A DNA stretch of 13,848 nucleotides from an archaeon (lineage in GTDB: Archaea; Asgardarchaeota; Hermodarchaeia; Hermodarchaeales; Hermodarchaeaceae). Location: contig JABXGV010000131.1 of assembly GCA_016550485.1 (NCBI GenBank), positions 1 to 13,848 on the forward strand, read 5' to 3'. The position numbers and the translations under genes are program-made. The notes beneath the pieces are model-generated. The model was not told the origin of the DNA. It ran no database searches and worked only from the letters and a program-made list of their open reading frames with translations. How positions within the stretch are numbered: the stretch's first letter is position 1; the number at the start of each line of letters is the position of its first letter. This document shows, piece after piece, positions 1 through 6,668 of this stretch.

Positions 1-551
1 CCTAAACGCTTCGCTAAAGCTGCGAATCCCTTTCTTCCCGCCTCCTCAAAGGCACGTAGGAGGGGGCTCCACTCATAAACCACTAGCATCACTATCGACG
101 TTAAGACCTTCTCGACATTCACGCCTTCTAGAGCACTGGTTGGGATTACTGGTATTCCGACCATGAAACTCAAATCATCACGAAGTCGGTCTGGTGCCCT
201 TGCCTCTCTTAAATCGAGCTTGTTTGCTGTTATTATGCAAGGCACGGTTGGCATCATATCGCTGATTTCAGTCCAGATGTATCGTGCCTCAGCATCATCG
301 TCTGGATTACTTGCATCTACCACAAAGAGCAAGCCATCAGCCCCCTCTGAGAGAATGCGGCGGAGTGTTTTAAATCGGGCAAGACCTGGTGTTCCAAAAA
401 GCCGGATTGGAATTCCAAGAACTTCTGCAATTCCGTGATCAAGACCTACAGTCGCGCCGTCGACTTCAACACTTATGACATTCCCTTTGACTAGCTGCTG
501 AATTAGAGTGCTTTTTCCTGACAAGTGAGGTCCAGTTACTAATATCTTCAA
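1..551 (-). CDS. COG2229-like small GTPase, 3' end cut by window edge
   Basis: Reading the minus strand from a TTG at 551 gives 183 codons running off the left edge. The product is a small P-loop GTPase: G1 is GPHLSGKST (residues 7-15), a switch I Thr lies near residue 34, G3 is LFGTPGLARF (51-60), G4 is ANKLDL (109-114) and G5 is TSAL (138-141). The FGTPG form of G3, with Gly where Ras has DTAG, is typical of the COG2229/SRP-receptor-beta-like family of bacteria and archaea. The Gln that usually follows (GTPGQ) is Leu57 here. TTG is chosen because an in-frame TAG lies a few codons upstream, no ATG or GTG lies between, and GGAGAG precedes it at good spacing. Such GTPases often act with roadblock/LC7 proteins; one is encoded at 3807-4181 but is not adjacent. 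Family assignment is firm, partner and role unknown. Confidence 0.85.
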   Translation of the reverse strand, partial: MKILVTGPHLSGKSTLIQQLVKGNVISVEVDGATVGLDHGIAEVLGIPIRLFGTPGLARFKTLRRILSEGADGLLFVVDASNPDDDAEARYIWTEISDMMPTVPCIITANKLDLREARAPDRLRDDLSFMVGIPVIPTSALEGVNVEKVLTSIVMLVVYEWSPLLRAFEEAGRKGFAALAKRL

Positions 552-613
552 GCTGTTCTCTCCATACTTCTATTCTTTCTGACTCCAGCCTTCCTGTTCA
601 TTTTTACAAGTTC

Positions 614-622
614 AAATTTAAA
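614..622 (-). promoter_or_regulatory. Candidate TATA box for the left-edge GTPase gene
   Basis: The palindromic AAATTTAAA, preceded on the minus strand by purine-rich AAGGAAGG resembling a BRE, would place a start of transcription near 592, about 40 bases before the TTG at 551. This is a pattern match only. Confidence 0.3.
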
Positions 623-744
623 CCTTCCTTCTTTCTCTCAAGTACAAATCTATCCTTGAATAATCCGGAAGTTGATGAAGGAGTTCTATGTATTAATCTA
701 GATAACAGGGTATTGATAAAAGGCGTCAAGCAGGATGAAGTATC

Positions 745-2037
745 ATGGCACAGACAGAGCGAAAGCGTTTGATTGTATTCGATGTTGACGGGGTTATACT
801 TCGGGGGTTTTGGCTTTCCCAAATCACTGCCCGTCTGGGTATCACTAAATCCTTTGCTCTTGGCGTTCTTATCATTCTTTATGAGGCGCGCATTATGGAG
901 GTCACCTCCTTAATGCGATATGCCTATCGGTTGCTTCGTGGCGTTCCTCGAGAATGGCTGCTTCGAATGACAAACCAATCAGATCTTGTTCGAGGGGCCC
1001 AAGAAACAATACAATTTCTCCGGAAACAGGGGCACATCATTGTCTTAATCAGTTCAGGAATTCCTGATTTCGTAGTTAGCCGTTTAGCAAAAATCGTAGG
1101 TGCACAATTCGCGTACGGGTTACATCTAAAGACTAAGGGTACTCTCCTTACAGGTCACATCTCGGTACTCGGATCTAGAGGGCAAACAAAAGTCGATTTT
1201 GTCAAGCAACTTATCACCATCCAACAACTTGGTGATTACGAACTTGTTGCTGTAGCAAATGACAGAAATAACATTCCACTCCTGAAGTATTCTCATCTGC
1301 CGGTTGGGTTTCGCCCTGATCGAGTAGCACGACGCTATGTTCAATATGTTGTTACTACACCGGACCTTAGAGCATTACTTCCGTTTATTGCAAGCCCCTC
1401 AGTTAGTGTCTATATCCCTCGAAGACTAGGACAAGAACTCCTCCGACAATTACTCCACGCGAGTGCAGTGCTTATTCCTTTTCTCTGGCTCAGTGATAGC
1501 TCTTGGCATCTTCCAATACTCACTGTTATAGCTAGTGGTTCACTATTGTTTTTCTTCTCTGAACTATTCAGAAGTTATGGAATCCGCATTCCTTTAATCT
1601 CCAAGGTTGTCCGTGCTGCAGGGCGAGAGACTGAAATTGGTAGCTTTGTCCTATCTCCTCTCTACTTTGCTGTGGGTGTTGCATTTCCTCTTGTTTTATT
1701 CTCTATTCTTTTGCCCTTTACACTTATCGCCGCTTCATGCGTGATAGCCTTTCTAGTTGGAGACGCCTTCTCCACGATTGCTGGTCTTCTTTTTGGCCGG
1801 CATAAATGGCGTATTAACCCCCAAAAAACCATAGAAGGAACTCTAACAGGCTTTTCGCTTGCTTTCCTAGTCCTCCTCTTTTTCCTTTCACCTATTTCGG
1901 CTCTATTATGTGCATTTCTAGCAGGTGTAATAGAACTTCTCCCCATTCCTTACCTTGATGATAATCTTAGTGTGAGCTTAGGCACCACGATAGTGTTTGT
2001 AATTCTCCAGCTCTCCGGTTTCTACATATTTCTGTAA
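745..2037 (+). CDS. HAD phosphatase-like domain fused to a polyprenol/diacylglycerol kinase-type (SEC59/DGK1/VTE5) membrane domain
   Basis: The 430-aa product has two parts. Residues 8-200 look like a SerB-type HAD domain: motif I is FDVDGV (D13, D15), motif II is LISSG (S103/S104) and motif III is K149. Motif IV is degenerate: an ungapped comparison with VGDGANDLPLL puts Asn172 and Asn176 where the two Asp normally sit, with Asp173 next to the first. Residues 228-430 form about seven hydrophobic segments with the signatures of CTP-dependent dolichol, phytol and diacylglycerol kinases: SELFR (272-276), GDAFSTIAGLLFGRHKW (339-355), KTIEG (361-365) and a late ELLPIPYLDDNLS (397-409). This family phosphorylates a membrane-embedded lipid alcohol. 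The fusion therefore joins a possible phosphatase and a lipid kinase, perhaps in isoprenoid-alcohol or glycerolipid recycling (inference). A gene for a zinc-ribbon protein follows 78 bases later. The start is ATG after AGGATG. Confidence 0.82.
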   Translation: MAQTERKRLIVFDVDGVILRGFWLSQITARLGITKSFALGVLIILYEARIMEVTSLMRYAYRLLRGVPREWLLRMTNQSDLVRGAQETIQFLRKQGHIIVLISSGIPDFVVSRLAKIVGAQFAYGLHLKTKGTLLTGHISVLGSRGQTKVDFVKQLITIQQLGDYELVAVANDRNNIPLLKYSHLPVGFRPDRVARRYVQYVVTTPDLRALLPFIASPSVSVYIPRRLGQELLRQLLHASAVLIPFLWLSDSSWHLPILTVIASGSLLFFFSELFRSYGIRIPLISKVVRAAGRETEIGSFVLSPLYFAVGVAFPLVLFSILLPFTLIAASCVIAFLVGDAFSTIAGLLFGRHKWRINPQKTIEGTLTGFSLAFLVLLFFLSPISALLCAFLAGVIELLPIPYLDDNLSVSLGTTIVFVILQLSGFYIFL

Positions 2038-2115
2038 CCAAGTTTCTGCTCATAAGGCGAACTTTTTAGCTTCGTTTTCAGCAGTATCAAGCAAAGCTGC
2101 CAAGGATTGAAAGGT

Positions 2116-3033
2116 ATGCCAGGACTTACTTGCAATCAATGTGGTCGAAGACTCAAACCCCGTGCCAAGTTTTGCTCCTATTGTGGTCAACCAATAAGCA
2201 CTTCTCCGAAGCCTTCATTATCTACTGAAGACGTTACTCCAACAACCAGCAAGCACGCCTCACGGACAGATGTATCAGAACCCCAGTCCTCGGTAGAAGC
2301 AATGCCACAGGTAGTAGAAGCAGCATTAATCCTTAGAGGAAAACTAGCAAAACTCCTATCAGAAAGAGACGCGCTCGAAGAGGAAATGGAAACAATACGA
2401 GTAAAACAACTAGTGGGAGAATTAGCTGAAGACGCTGCCAAGAAGAGAATCGAGAAGCTCAAAACAAAGATAGATCGACTTACTAGAGAAATAAAGGAAT
2501 TCGAGGGTAAAGCAAGCACACCTCTTGAGCAGCTGGAGCAAGAACATATCACTCACGCTGAACGCCTTCAAAAGCTTGAAACCCTGTATCAATCAGGAGA
2601 AGTAGAACAATCAATTTATGAGCGCCTGGTAACCGAATACCGAAACAAGCTTGCAGACCTCGTCCAAAAATTAGAAGCAGAGCGCGCTAAAGCAAAACGG
2701 TGGCTAAGTGAACTAGAAACCCGTCAAGAACAACTCGAATTTGATAAGGAAACATTCGAAGTTCGTGCAAAGCTAGATGAACTACCTCAAAGCCAGGTTA
2801 CAAGGCGGTTACAAAGCATTGAACAGGAATTATCCAAGACAAGTCAAATTGTCGTTGGGCTTCGCGCGGTTCTAGGCCTGTCATCCTCCTCGTTTAAGAG
2901 AGAACCCCCCCTGCAACCATCACGAGCTTCTCGTTCCCCTAGATCAACACATCATCGTACATGTCCAAATTGCGGTGGTACAGTTCCCCCTGGTGGTAAG
3001 TGGTGCTATCACTGCGGAAACATGGTTAACTAG
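2116..3033 (+). CDS. Zinc ribbon-coiled coil-zinc ribbon protein of unknown function
   Basis: The 305-aa product carries a CxxC-x10-CxxC zinc ribbon at each end (C6, C9, C20, C23 and C283, C286, C297, C300). Between them lie a Ser/Thr/Pro-rich linker (about 27-65), a long Glu/Lys/Arg-rich region with heptad-like Leu spacing that should form coiled coils (about 70-245), and a basic Ser-rich linker. Inside the coil, LETLYQSGEVEQSIYERLV resembles a SHOCT-like short helical hairpin. ATG 2116 is preferred over TTG 2107 because AAGGA at 2102-2106 sits nine bases before it but only touches the TTG. It follows the HAD-kinase fusion on the same strand and may be cotranscribed. I recognise the architecture, not a named family; scaffold or adaptor is a guess. 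Confidence 0.75.
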   Translation: MPGLTCNQCGRRLKPRAKFCSYCGQPISTSPKPSLSTEDVTPTTSKHASRTDVSEPQSSVEAMPQVVEAALILRGKLAKLLSERDALEEEMETIRVKQLVGELAEDAAKKRIEKLKTKIDRLTREIKEFEGKASTPLEQLEQEHITHAERLQKLETLYQSGEVEQSIYERLVTEYRNKLADLVQKLEAERAKAKRWLSELETRQEQLEFDKETFEVRAKLDELPQSQVTRRLQSIEQELSKTSQIVVGLRAVLGLSSSSFKREPPLQPSRASRSPRSTHHRTCPNCGGTVPPGGKWCYHCGNMVN

Positions 3034-3078
3034 CACAATCGAGTATCCAGGTCAAGTGAAGCAGCCCTTTCATTAATA

Positions 3079-3606
3079 TCAACTAGACTTGAATTCAAAT
3101 TTTACCTCTTCGTATCCACCAACCAAATCGCCTTTTCTCGACCAGACAAGAAGCAGTGGTCCACGGATCTCGAATTCCATTGGCGTAATTACTTCTTTAA
3201 TTTCCGTATCTTTTGGCCAGAGGTAGAGCACCTCTATGTCATACTCCGATGTTTCTTCCTCTACATTGCTAGCAAGGGTGTTTACACCAAGCTGATGCTG
3301 ACCTTGGAAGAAAACAACCCACCTAAGATAAGGGACATCAGCAGCGCCACGCAGTCCAATATCAACATGAAGGATTTCTTGCTTAACACGTTGACCGTTG
3401 ATAAAAATCTGCTCCGCATCAAGATATTTCTGCATGTTAATACTAAGCATCTCCACTTCTTTCGCGAAAGCCATCGAGTCATGTAGTAACCGTTCATAAT
3501 ATCCATCGGGGTCAGCGTAGTCATAACTAATAATCTGATAAAACTGGCATTTCCTCGAGATGGTGAAATACGATGATGCAAAAAGAGGTTTAACTCTCGA
3601 ATCCAT
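3079..3606 (-). CDS. Conserved-looking protein of unknown function (175 aa)
   Basis: I do not recognise this family. The product is soluble, with no signal peptide, membrane helix or cysteine pair. The N-terminal half contains an aromatic, acidic stretch (YDYADPDGYYERLLHDS, about 28-44) and a helical segment. The C-terminal half alternates hydrophobic and polar residues (RWVVFFQG, YDIEVLYLWP, GPLLLVWSRKGDLVGGYEEV), suggesting a beta-rich fold. A GAGGG at suitable distance upstream supports the ATG at 3606. It is convergent with the zinc-ribbon gene, only 45 bases away, with no clear terminator between them. A long, uninterrupted frame and normal codon use support a real gene. Confidence 0.65.
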   Translation of the reverse strand: MDSRVKPLFASSYFTISRKCQFYQIISYDYADPDGYYERLLHDSMAFAKEVEMLSINMQKYLDAEQIFINGQRVKQEILHVDIGLRGAADVPYLRWVVFFQGQHQLGVNTLASNVEEETSEYDIEVLYLWPKDTEIKEVITPMEFEIRGPLLLVWSRKGDLVGGYEEVKFEFKSS

Positions 3607-3688
3607 TATTAGCTGCCCTCACTATATCTAATTCAATCTTAGGCCTATGAAAATAATCCTTAAGTAATCTGTTTCATAACTATATTTG

Positions 3689-3757
3689 GCGGCAATGAGG
3701 AAAACCTGGGTACCGCGGACGTGAAAGGATGACGCACCGACGGGCGGACTGAGCTGC
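3689..3757 (+). ncRNA. C/D box sRNA, D guide predicted to target 16S rRNA C1402
   Basis: All elements of an archaeal C/D guide RNA are present in order. There is a terminal stem GCGGC (3689-3693) with GCTGC (3753-3757), box C ATGAGGA (3695-3701), D' CGGA (3716-3719), C' AGGATGA (3726-3732) and a perfect D box CTGA (3749-3752). Boxes C, D' and C' each differ from consensus by one base. The guides are 14 and 16 bases, normal for archaea. The D guide contains GACGGGCGG (3739-3747), the exact complement of C1399-C1407 (E. coli numbering) of the universal 16S decoding-site sequence. Counting five bases up from the D box puts G3744 opposite C1402, so Cm1402 is predicted. I found no target for the D' guide (3702-3715). 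A T-run (3761-3765) follows and could end the transcript. Confidence 0.8.
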
Positions 3758-3806
3758 TGCTTTTTAATCTTGACTCTTAGGCGCTGGGAAGTCGACCTAA
3801 TAAGCT

Positions 3807-4181
3807 TCAGCCTTGCAATACCTTTTCAATCTCTTTGCTGAAGCGTTTCATCGCGAGGAAAACCATACCAAGGTTAGCGGCTTTCTTCACTAGCGATGTC
3901 AAAATTGCGTTTTCACCTGCACCTTTGAGGATGATGTATCCTTGTTCCGCCTCGATAGTGACTTGCTGGAGTTTCCCTCGAGGAATCTCAGTCAGAGCGC
4001 GCTCTGCAACGCCAAGCAATGCTGCTGTCATCGCCGCTACAATCGCTTCGTTGACAGTATGCGGCATTGCTGCTACAATTGGTAAGCCTTGTGTTGTAAC
4101 GATGGCACTAGCCTCAATTCCAGGCGCGGTTCCCTCCATTTGTCTAAGGAGGTCCTGTAACTGTTTAGCTGTGGCAGACAT
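3807..4181 (-). CDS. Roadblock/LC7 domain protein (MglB-like)
   Basis: The 124-aa product is a single roadblock/LC7 domain: a starting helix (QLQDLLRQM), PGIEASAIVTTQGLPIVAAM, a central amphipathic helix with small residues (AIVAAMTAALLGVAERAL), then the strands LQQVTIEAEQGYIILKGAG and a C-terminal helix. Members dimerise and bind or regulate small GTPases: MglB acts on MglA in bacteria, LAMTOR proteins on Rag GTPases in eukaryotes, and Asgard archaea carry many. The ATG at 4181 is preferred over an in-frame GTG at 4214 because GGGGAT sits upstream at proper spacing and family members start at this point, while the GTG abuts a weak AGG. It is divergent from the aminopeptidase gene. Which GTPase it serves cannot be told. 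Confidence 0.88.
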   Translation of the reverse strand: MSATAKQLQDLLRQMEGTAPGIEASAIVTTQGLPIVAAMPHTVNEAIVAAMTAALLGVAERALTEIPRGKLQQVTIEAEQGYIILKGAGENAILTSLVKKAANLGMVFLAMKRFSKEIEKVLQG

Positions 4182-4291
4182 GGCATCCCCGTTGTTTTCT
4201 ATATTCGCAAACACCTAAAATTGTTCTGGTCAAAGGATAGAAAAATGCGCATTGCAAGTCAATTCCCAATTCTAGGACGAATAACCTTAAA

Positions 4292-4312
4292 GAGCCACAC
4301 AATATCTGGCTC
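4292..4312. promoter_or_regulatory. Inverted repeat, candidate operator upstream of the aminopeptidase gene
   Basis: GAGCCA and TGGCTC form perfect 6-bp arms around nine bases, in the divergent gap between the roadblock and aminopeptidase genes. A TTAAAG at 4287-4292 could be a TATA element for the plus-strand gene, which would put the repeat between TATA box and transcription start, a usual place for an archaeal repressor. It could also be a chance palindrome. Confidence 0.3.
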
Positions 4313-4339
4313 AAAGAGATAATATGAAGAGTGATTCTA

Positions 4340-5350
4340 ATGACAAGACCTACGCCCTCCTCTGAAGAAACACCTACCTCTGAGGGATCTGGTGAAAAAC
4401 AAACTGACACTCAACCCAAGTCACCTGTATCCGAACCAAAAGAAGCAGAACCTGAGGAGATTGACCCAGAAGAAAAGTATAGACAAGCAGGAAAGATAGC
4501 CAGTCAAGTTAGAGACGAGATTGCTTCAAAAATAAAAATAGGCGCAAGGGCATTTGACCTATGTGAAGCCGCGGAGGCGCGAATCCTCGAACTTGGTGGG
4601 CGCCTTGCTTTCCCCACAAACATCTCAATAAACGAGGTTGCAGCACACTACTCCAGCCCTGAAAATGATGCAACTATCATTGAAGAAGGCGACATCGTCA
4701 AGTTGGACCTTGGGGTCCACATTGATGGCTATATTGCTGATACAGCGTTGACCATTAGCTTCAACCCCGAACTCGAAAAACTCGTCAAAGCAAGCAGAGA
4801 GGCACTTGACAAGGCCCTTGAACTCATAAAACCAAAGGCGAACTCGAAGGATCTAGGTAAAATAATTGAAGACACTATTCGTGGCTATGGATATAGGCCT
4901 ATCCGTGATCTTAGCGGGCATCAACTCGATGAGTTTGTTCTTCATGGTCCAAAAACCCTTCCTAATATAGCAGTTCCACATGGTGTGTCTCTAGAAGAAG
5001 GTGAAGCCTACGCTCTAGAAACCTTTGCTAGTACCGGCTCAGGAAGCGTCCACGATACTGGTCAATACCTTATTTTCAGCCTTCAACCTGTACGCAAACC
5101 TCTCCGAAATCGTGGCGCTCGTGATATTGTACGACTTGTTGCTCGTGAGTTCAAAAGCCTCCCATTCAGCCGTCGCTATCTCTCCAAACACATTCCGAAG
5201 TTAAGTCTCGCTCTTGGATTACGAGAGCTAACAACAAAAAGCGTTCTACGCCAGTACAGTGTTCTAGCAGATACAAAGGGTAGCCATGTATCCCAAGCTG
5301 AACACACATTCCTTATCACTAGCGATGGCATTGAAATCACTACTAGCTAA
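4340..5350 (+). CDS. map: Methionine aminopeptidase, type II, with acidic N-terminal extension
   Basis: This cytosolic metalloprotease removes the initiator Met from new proteins. Numbered from ATG 4340 (336 aa), all active-site residues align with archaeal MetAP2: H103 (AAHYS), metal ligands D123 and D134 (KLDLGVHIDGYIADTA), H194 (SGHQL), E227 (ALETFAS) and E321 (QAEHT). The type II insertion follows the H194 region. The first about 45 residues, rich in Glu, Pro, Ser and Thr, precede the catalytic domain; archaeal enzymes are usually near 295 aa and lack this. Eukaryotic MetAP2 has a charged N-terminal extension, so the resemblance is worth noting, though the sequence here is low complexity and may be unrelated. 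ATG 4340 is preferred over GTG 4331 because GAG/AGTGAT lies just before it. The gene is followed by a weak hairpin (arms 5350-5356 and 5372-5378) without a T-run. Confidence 0.95.
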   Translation: MTRPTPSSEETPTSEGSGEKQTDTQPKSPVSEPKEAEPEEIDPEEKYRQAGKIASQVRDEIASKIKIGARAFDLCEAAEARILELGGRLAFPTNISINEVAAHYSSPENDATIIEEGDIVKLDLGVHIDGYIADTALTISFNPELEKLVKASREALDKALELIKPKANSKDLGKIIEDTIRGYGYRPIRDLSGHQLDEFVLHGPKTLPNIAVPHGVSLEEGEAYALETFASTGSGSVHDTGQYLIFSLQPVRKPLRNRGARDIVRLVAREFKSLPFSRRYLSKHIPKLSLALGLRELTTKSVLRQYSVLADTKGSHVSQAEHTFLITSDGIEITTS

Positions 5351-5452
5351 GAATCACTTTCCATAGAACGATGATTCTCTCAAAATATCACGGCAGAAGA
5401 GCCCAAGGTAATAAGATTTAAAAGCCTCGAAAGCGGCTCCCATAGGGGAGAC

Positions 5453-5460
5453 TTATAAAA
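5453..5460 (+). promoter_or_regulatory. TATA box for the tfb transcript
   Basis: TTATAAAA in the context GAGACTTATAAAAG closely fits an archaeal TATA box and predicts a start of transcription near 5480-5486. A second, weaker TTTAAAA lies at 5418-5424. If the main box is used, tfb has a leader of about 160 bases. Confidence 0.5.
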
Positions 5461-5506
5461 GTTTCGCCAAAAAAGCGGGGAAAAATTCCATCACCAAGTC
5501 GATGTT

Positions 5507-5625
5507 ATTCCGGTATTCACTACCAGACGGAATAGAAAGGGCAAGAAAAATTGCTTGCCAGACACAGGGACTCTACTCTCTGGATAGTATGAAGACTTTC
5601 CAGCCCCGCGTCTTAGAGAAGACGC
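5507..5625 (+). promoter_or_regulatory. Hairpin-rich 5' leader of tfb
   Basis: The 296-base gap between map and tfb has no substantial gene. Three clear hairpins line up after the predicted transcription start. The first (5507-5533) has ATTCC with GGAAT and GGTA with TACC, plus a bulge. The second (5540-5559) is GGCAAG with CTTGCC. The third (5608-5625) is GCGTCTT with AAGACGC around the loop AGAG, a perfect 7-bp stem ending nine bases before the AAGGA ribosome site (5634-5638). A 17-codon ATG frame (5589-5642) spans the third hairpin and ends four bases before the tfb TTG. The arrangement suggests control of tfb expression at the RNA level, or an unrecognised structured RNA. No known riboswitch is recognised. 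Confidence 0.35.
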
Positions 5626-5646
5626 AAGAAAAGAAGGATTGATAGA

Positions 5647-6609
5647 TTGGTTGAAGAAGCCCCTTTTGAAGATGTGGGTCCTAATCCATTAGCCCACCTT
5701 GACGCAATTCGTCGCTGCCCGGATTGTGGGAATAGTGATATCATCCGTGATCCAGCTCGCGGCGAGATTATCTGTACCAACTGCGGCCTCGTTCTCGACA
5801 CTCACCTTGTTGACCAGGGACCTGAGTGGCGGGCGTTCACTAGCCAAGAGCGTGATAAACGAAGCCGTGTTGGCAGCCCTATGACATACACTGTTCATGA
5901 TAAGGGTCTAAGCACGGTGATTGACTGGCGGAACCGAGACGCCTATGGAAAGAAACTAGCACCTCACCGGCGTGCTCAAATATACCGGCTTAGAAAATGG
6001 CAAATCCGAACACGTGTCCACTCCAGTATCGACCGAAACCTTGCTTACGCCATGAGCGAACTCGACCGCCTCACCAGCCAGCTTGGTGTCCCACGTCCGG
6101 TCAAAGAAGCAGCTGCTATCCTTTACCGTCGAGCCATTGAACAGCGTCTGATTCGTGGTCGTAGCATTGAAGCAATGATTGCCTCTAGTGTATATGCAGC
6201 TTGTCGTCTCCGTCATGTTCCACGAACATTAGACGAAGTCGCTCACCATTCACGTATTAACCGCAAGGAACTCGGTCGTTGTTATCGTCTCTTGTTACGC
6301 GAACTCGAAGTACGCATACCAATCGCCTCTCCCACTGACTTCATACCACGTTTCGCCCAAGCACTTGGGTTGAGCAGTCGAGTTCACCACCATGCCGCAG
6401 AGATTATCAAGGCAGCCCGAGCTAAGGGTATCACTGCAGGGAAGGATCCCACCGGTCTTGCCGCAGCATCCCTCTACATAGCTTCTATTCAAGAAGGCGA
6501 ACGACGCACTCAACGAGAAATCGCTGAAATCAGCCACGTCACCGAAGTTACTGTTCGAAACCGTTACAAGGAACTCGTCCGAGAGCTTGACCTTCACGTT
6601 GAGATCTGA
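5647..6609 (+). CDS. tfb: Transcription initiation factor B (TFB/TFIIB)
   Basis: TFB binds the TBP-TATA complex and BRE and recruits RNA polymerase. The 320-aa product has the N-terminal zinc ribbon (C24, C27, C43, C46), the B-reader/B-linker region (about 55-110, with GPEWRAFTSQERDKRSRVG and the conserved run to SSIDRNL), and two cyclin-like repeats (about 115-200 and 210-305). The second ends with the helix-turn-helix TQREIAEISHVTEVTVRNRYKEL that contacts BRE. Length is normal for archaeal TFB. The only usable start in this frame is TTG 5647, with AAGGA eight bases upstream; a rare TTG for a general factor may keep expression low. Archaea often have several TFBs and this window shows one only. 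Its stop codon lies within a terminator hairpin. Confidence 0.97.
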   Translation: MVEEAPFEDVGPNPLAHLDAIRRCPDCGNSDIIRDPARGEIICTNCGLVLDTHLVDQGPEWRAFTSQERDKRSRVGSPMTYTVHDKGLSTVIDWRNRDAYGKKLAPHRRAQIYRLRKWQIRTRVHSSIDRNLAYAMSELDRLTSQLGVPRPVKEAAAILYRRAIEQRLIRGRSIEAMIASSVYAACRLRHVPRTLDEVAHHSRINRKELGRCYRLLLRELEVRIPIASPTDFIPRFAQALGLSSRVHHHAAEIIKAARAKGITAGKDPTGLAAASLYIASIQEGERRTQREIAEISHVTEVTVRNRYKELVRELDLHVEI

Positions 6610-6640
6610 GCAACTCGCTCAGGTCTCTATCTCCTTTTTC
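6601..6640 (+). terminator. Hairpin/T-run terminator overlapping the tfb stop codon
   Basis: GAGATCTGAGC (6601-6611) pairs with GCTCAGGTCTC (6617-6627), an 11-bp stem with one G-U pair and a five-base loop, followed by CTTTTTC at 6634-6640. The stem starts inside the last two tfb codons and contains the TGA. Confidence 0.7.
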
Positions 6641-6668
6641 CAATCGAGCAATCATATTACCAATCGTA

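Noticed and set aside
163..438. Open frame on the plus strand within the left-edge GTPase
   Set aside because: It is antisense to a clear GTPase frame, Ser/Arg-rich with no family resemblance.
671..745. TTGATGA followed by AGGATGA, resembling C and C' boxes upstream of the HAD-kinase fusion gene
   Set aside because: No D or D' box (CTGA-like) at suitable spacing and no closing stem.
4182..4214. Upstream GTG start adding 11 residues to the roadblock protein
   Set aside because: Poor ribosome-site spacing, and the extra residues have no counterpart in typical single-domain roadblock proteins.
3835..4218. 127-codon plus-strand frame opposite the roadblock gene
   Set aside because: Shadow of the minus-strand roadblock gene, whose product matches its family along its whole length.
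5350..5378. AGAATCA/TGATTCT arms after map considered as a terminator
   Set aside because: Loop of 15 bases, AT-rich stem and no T-run; kept only as a remark under map.
5507..5533. GGTATTCACTACC considered as a tRNA T-arm
   Set aside because: The loop does not fit TTCRANY and no acceptor, D or anticodon arm can be drawn around it.
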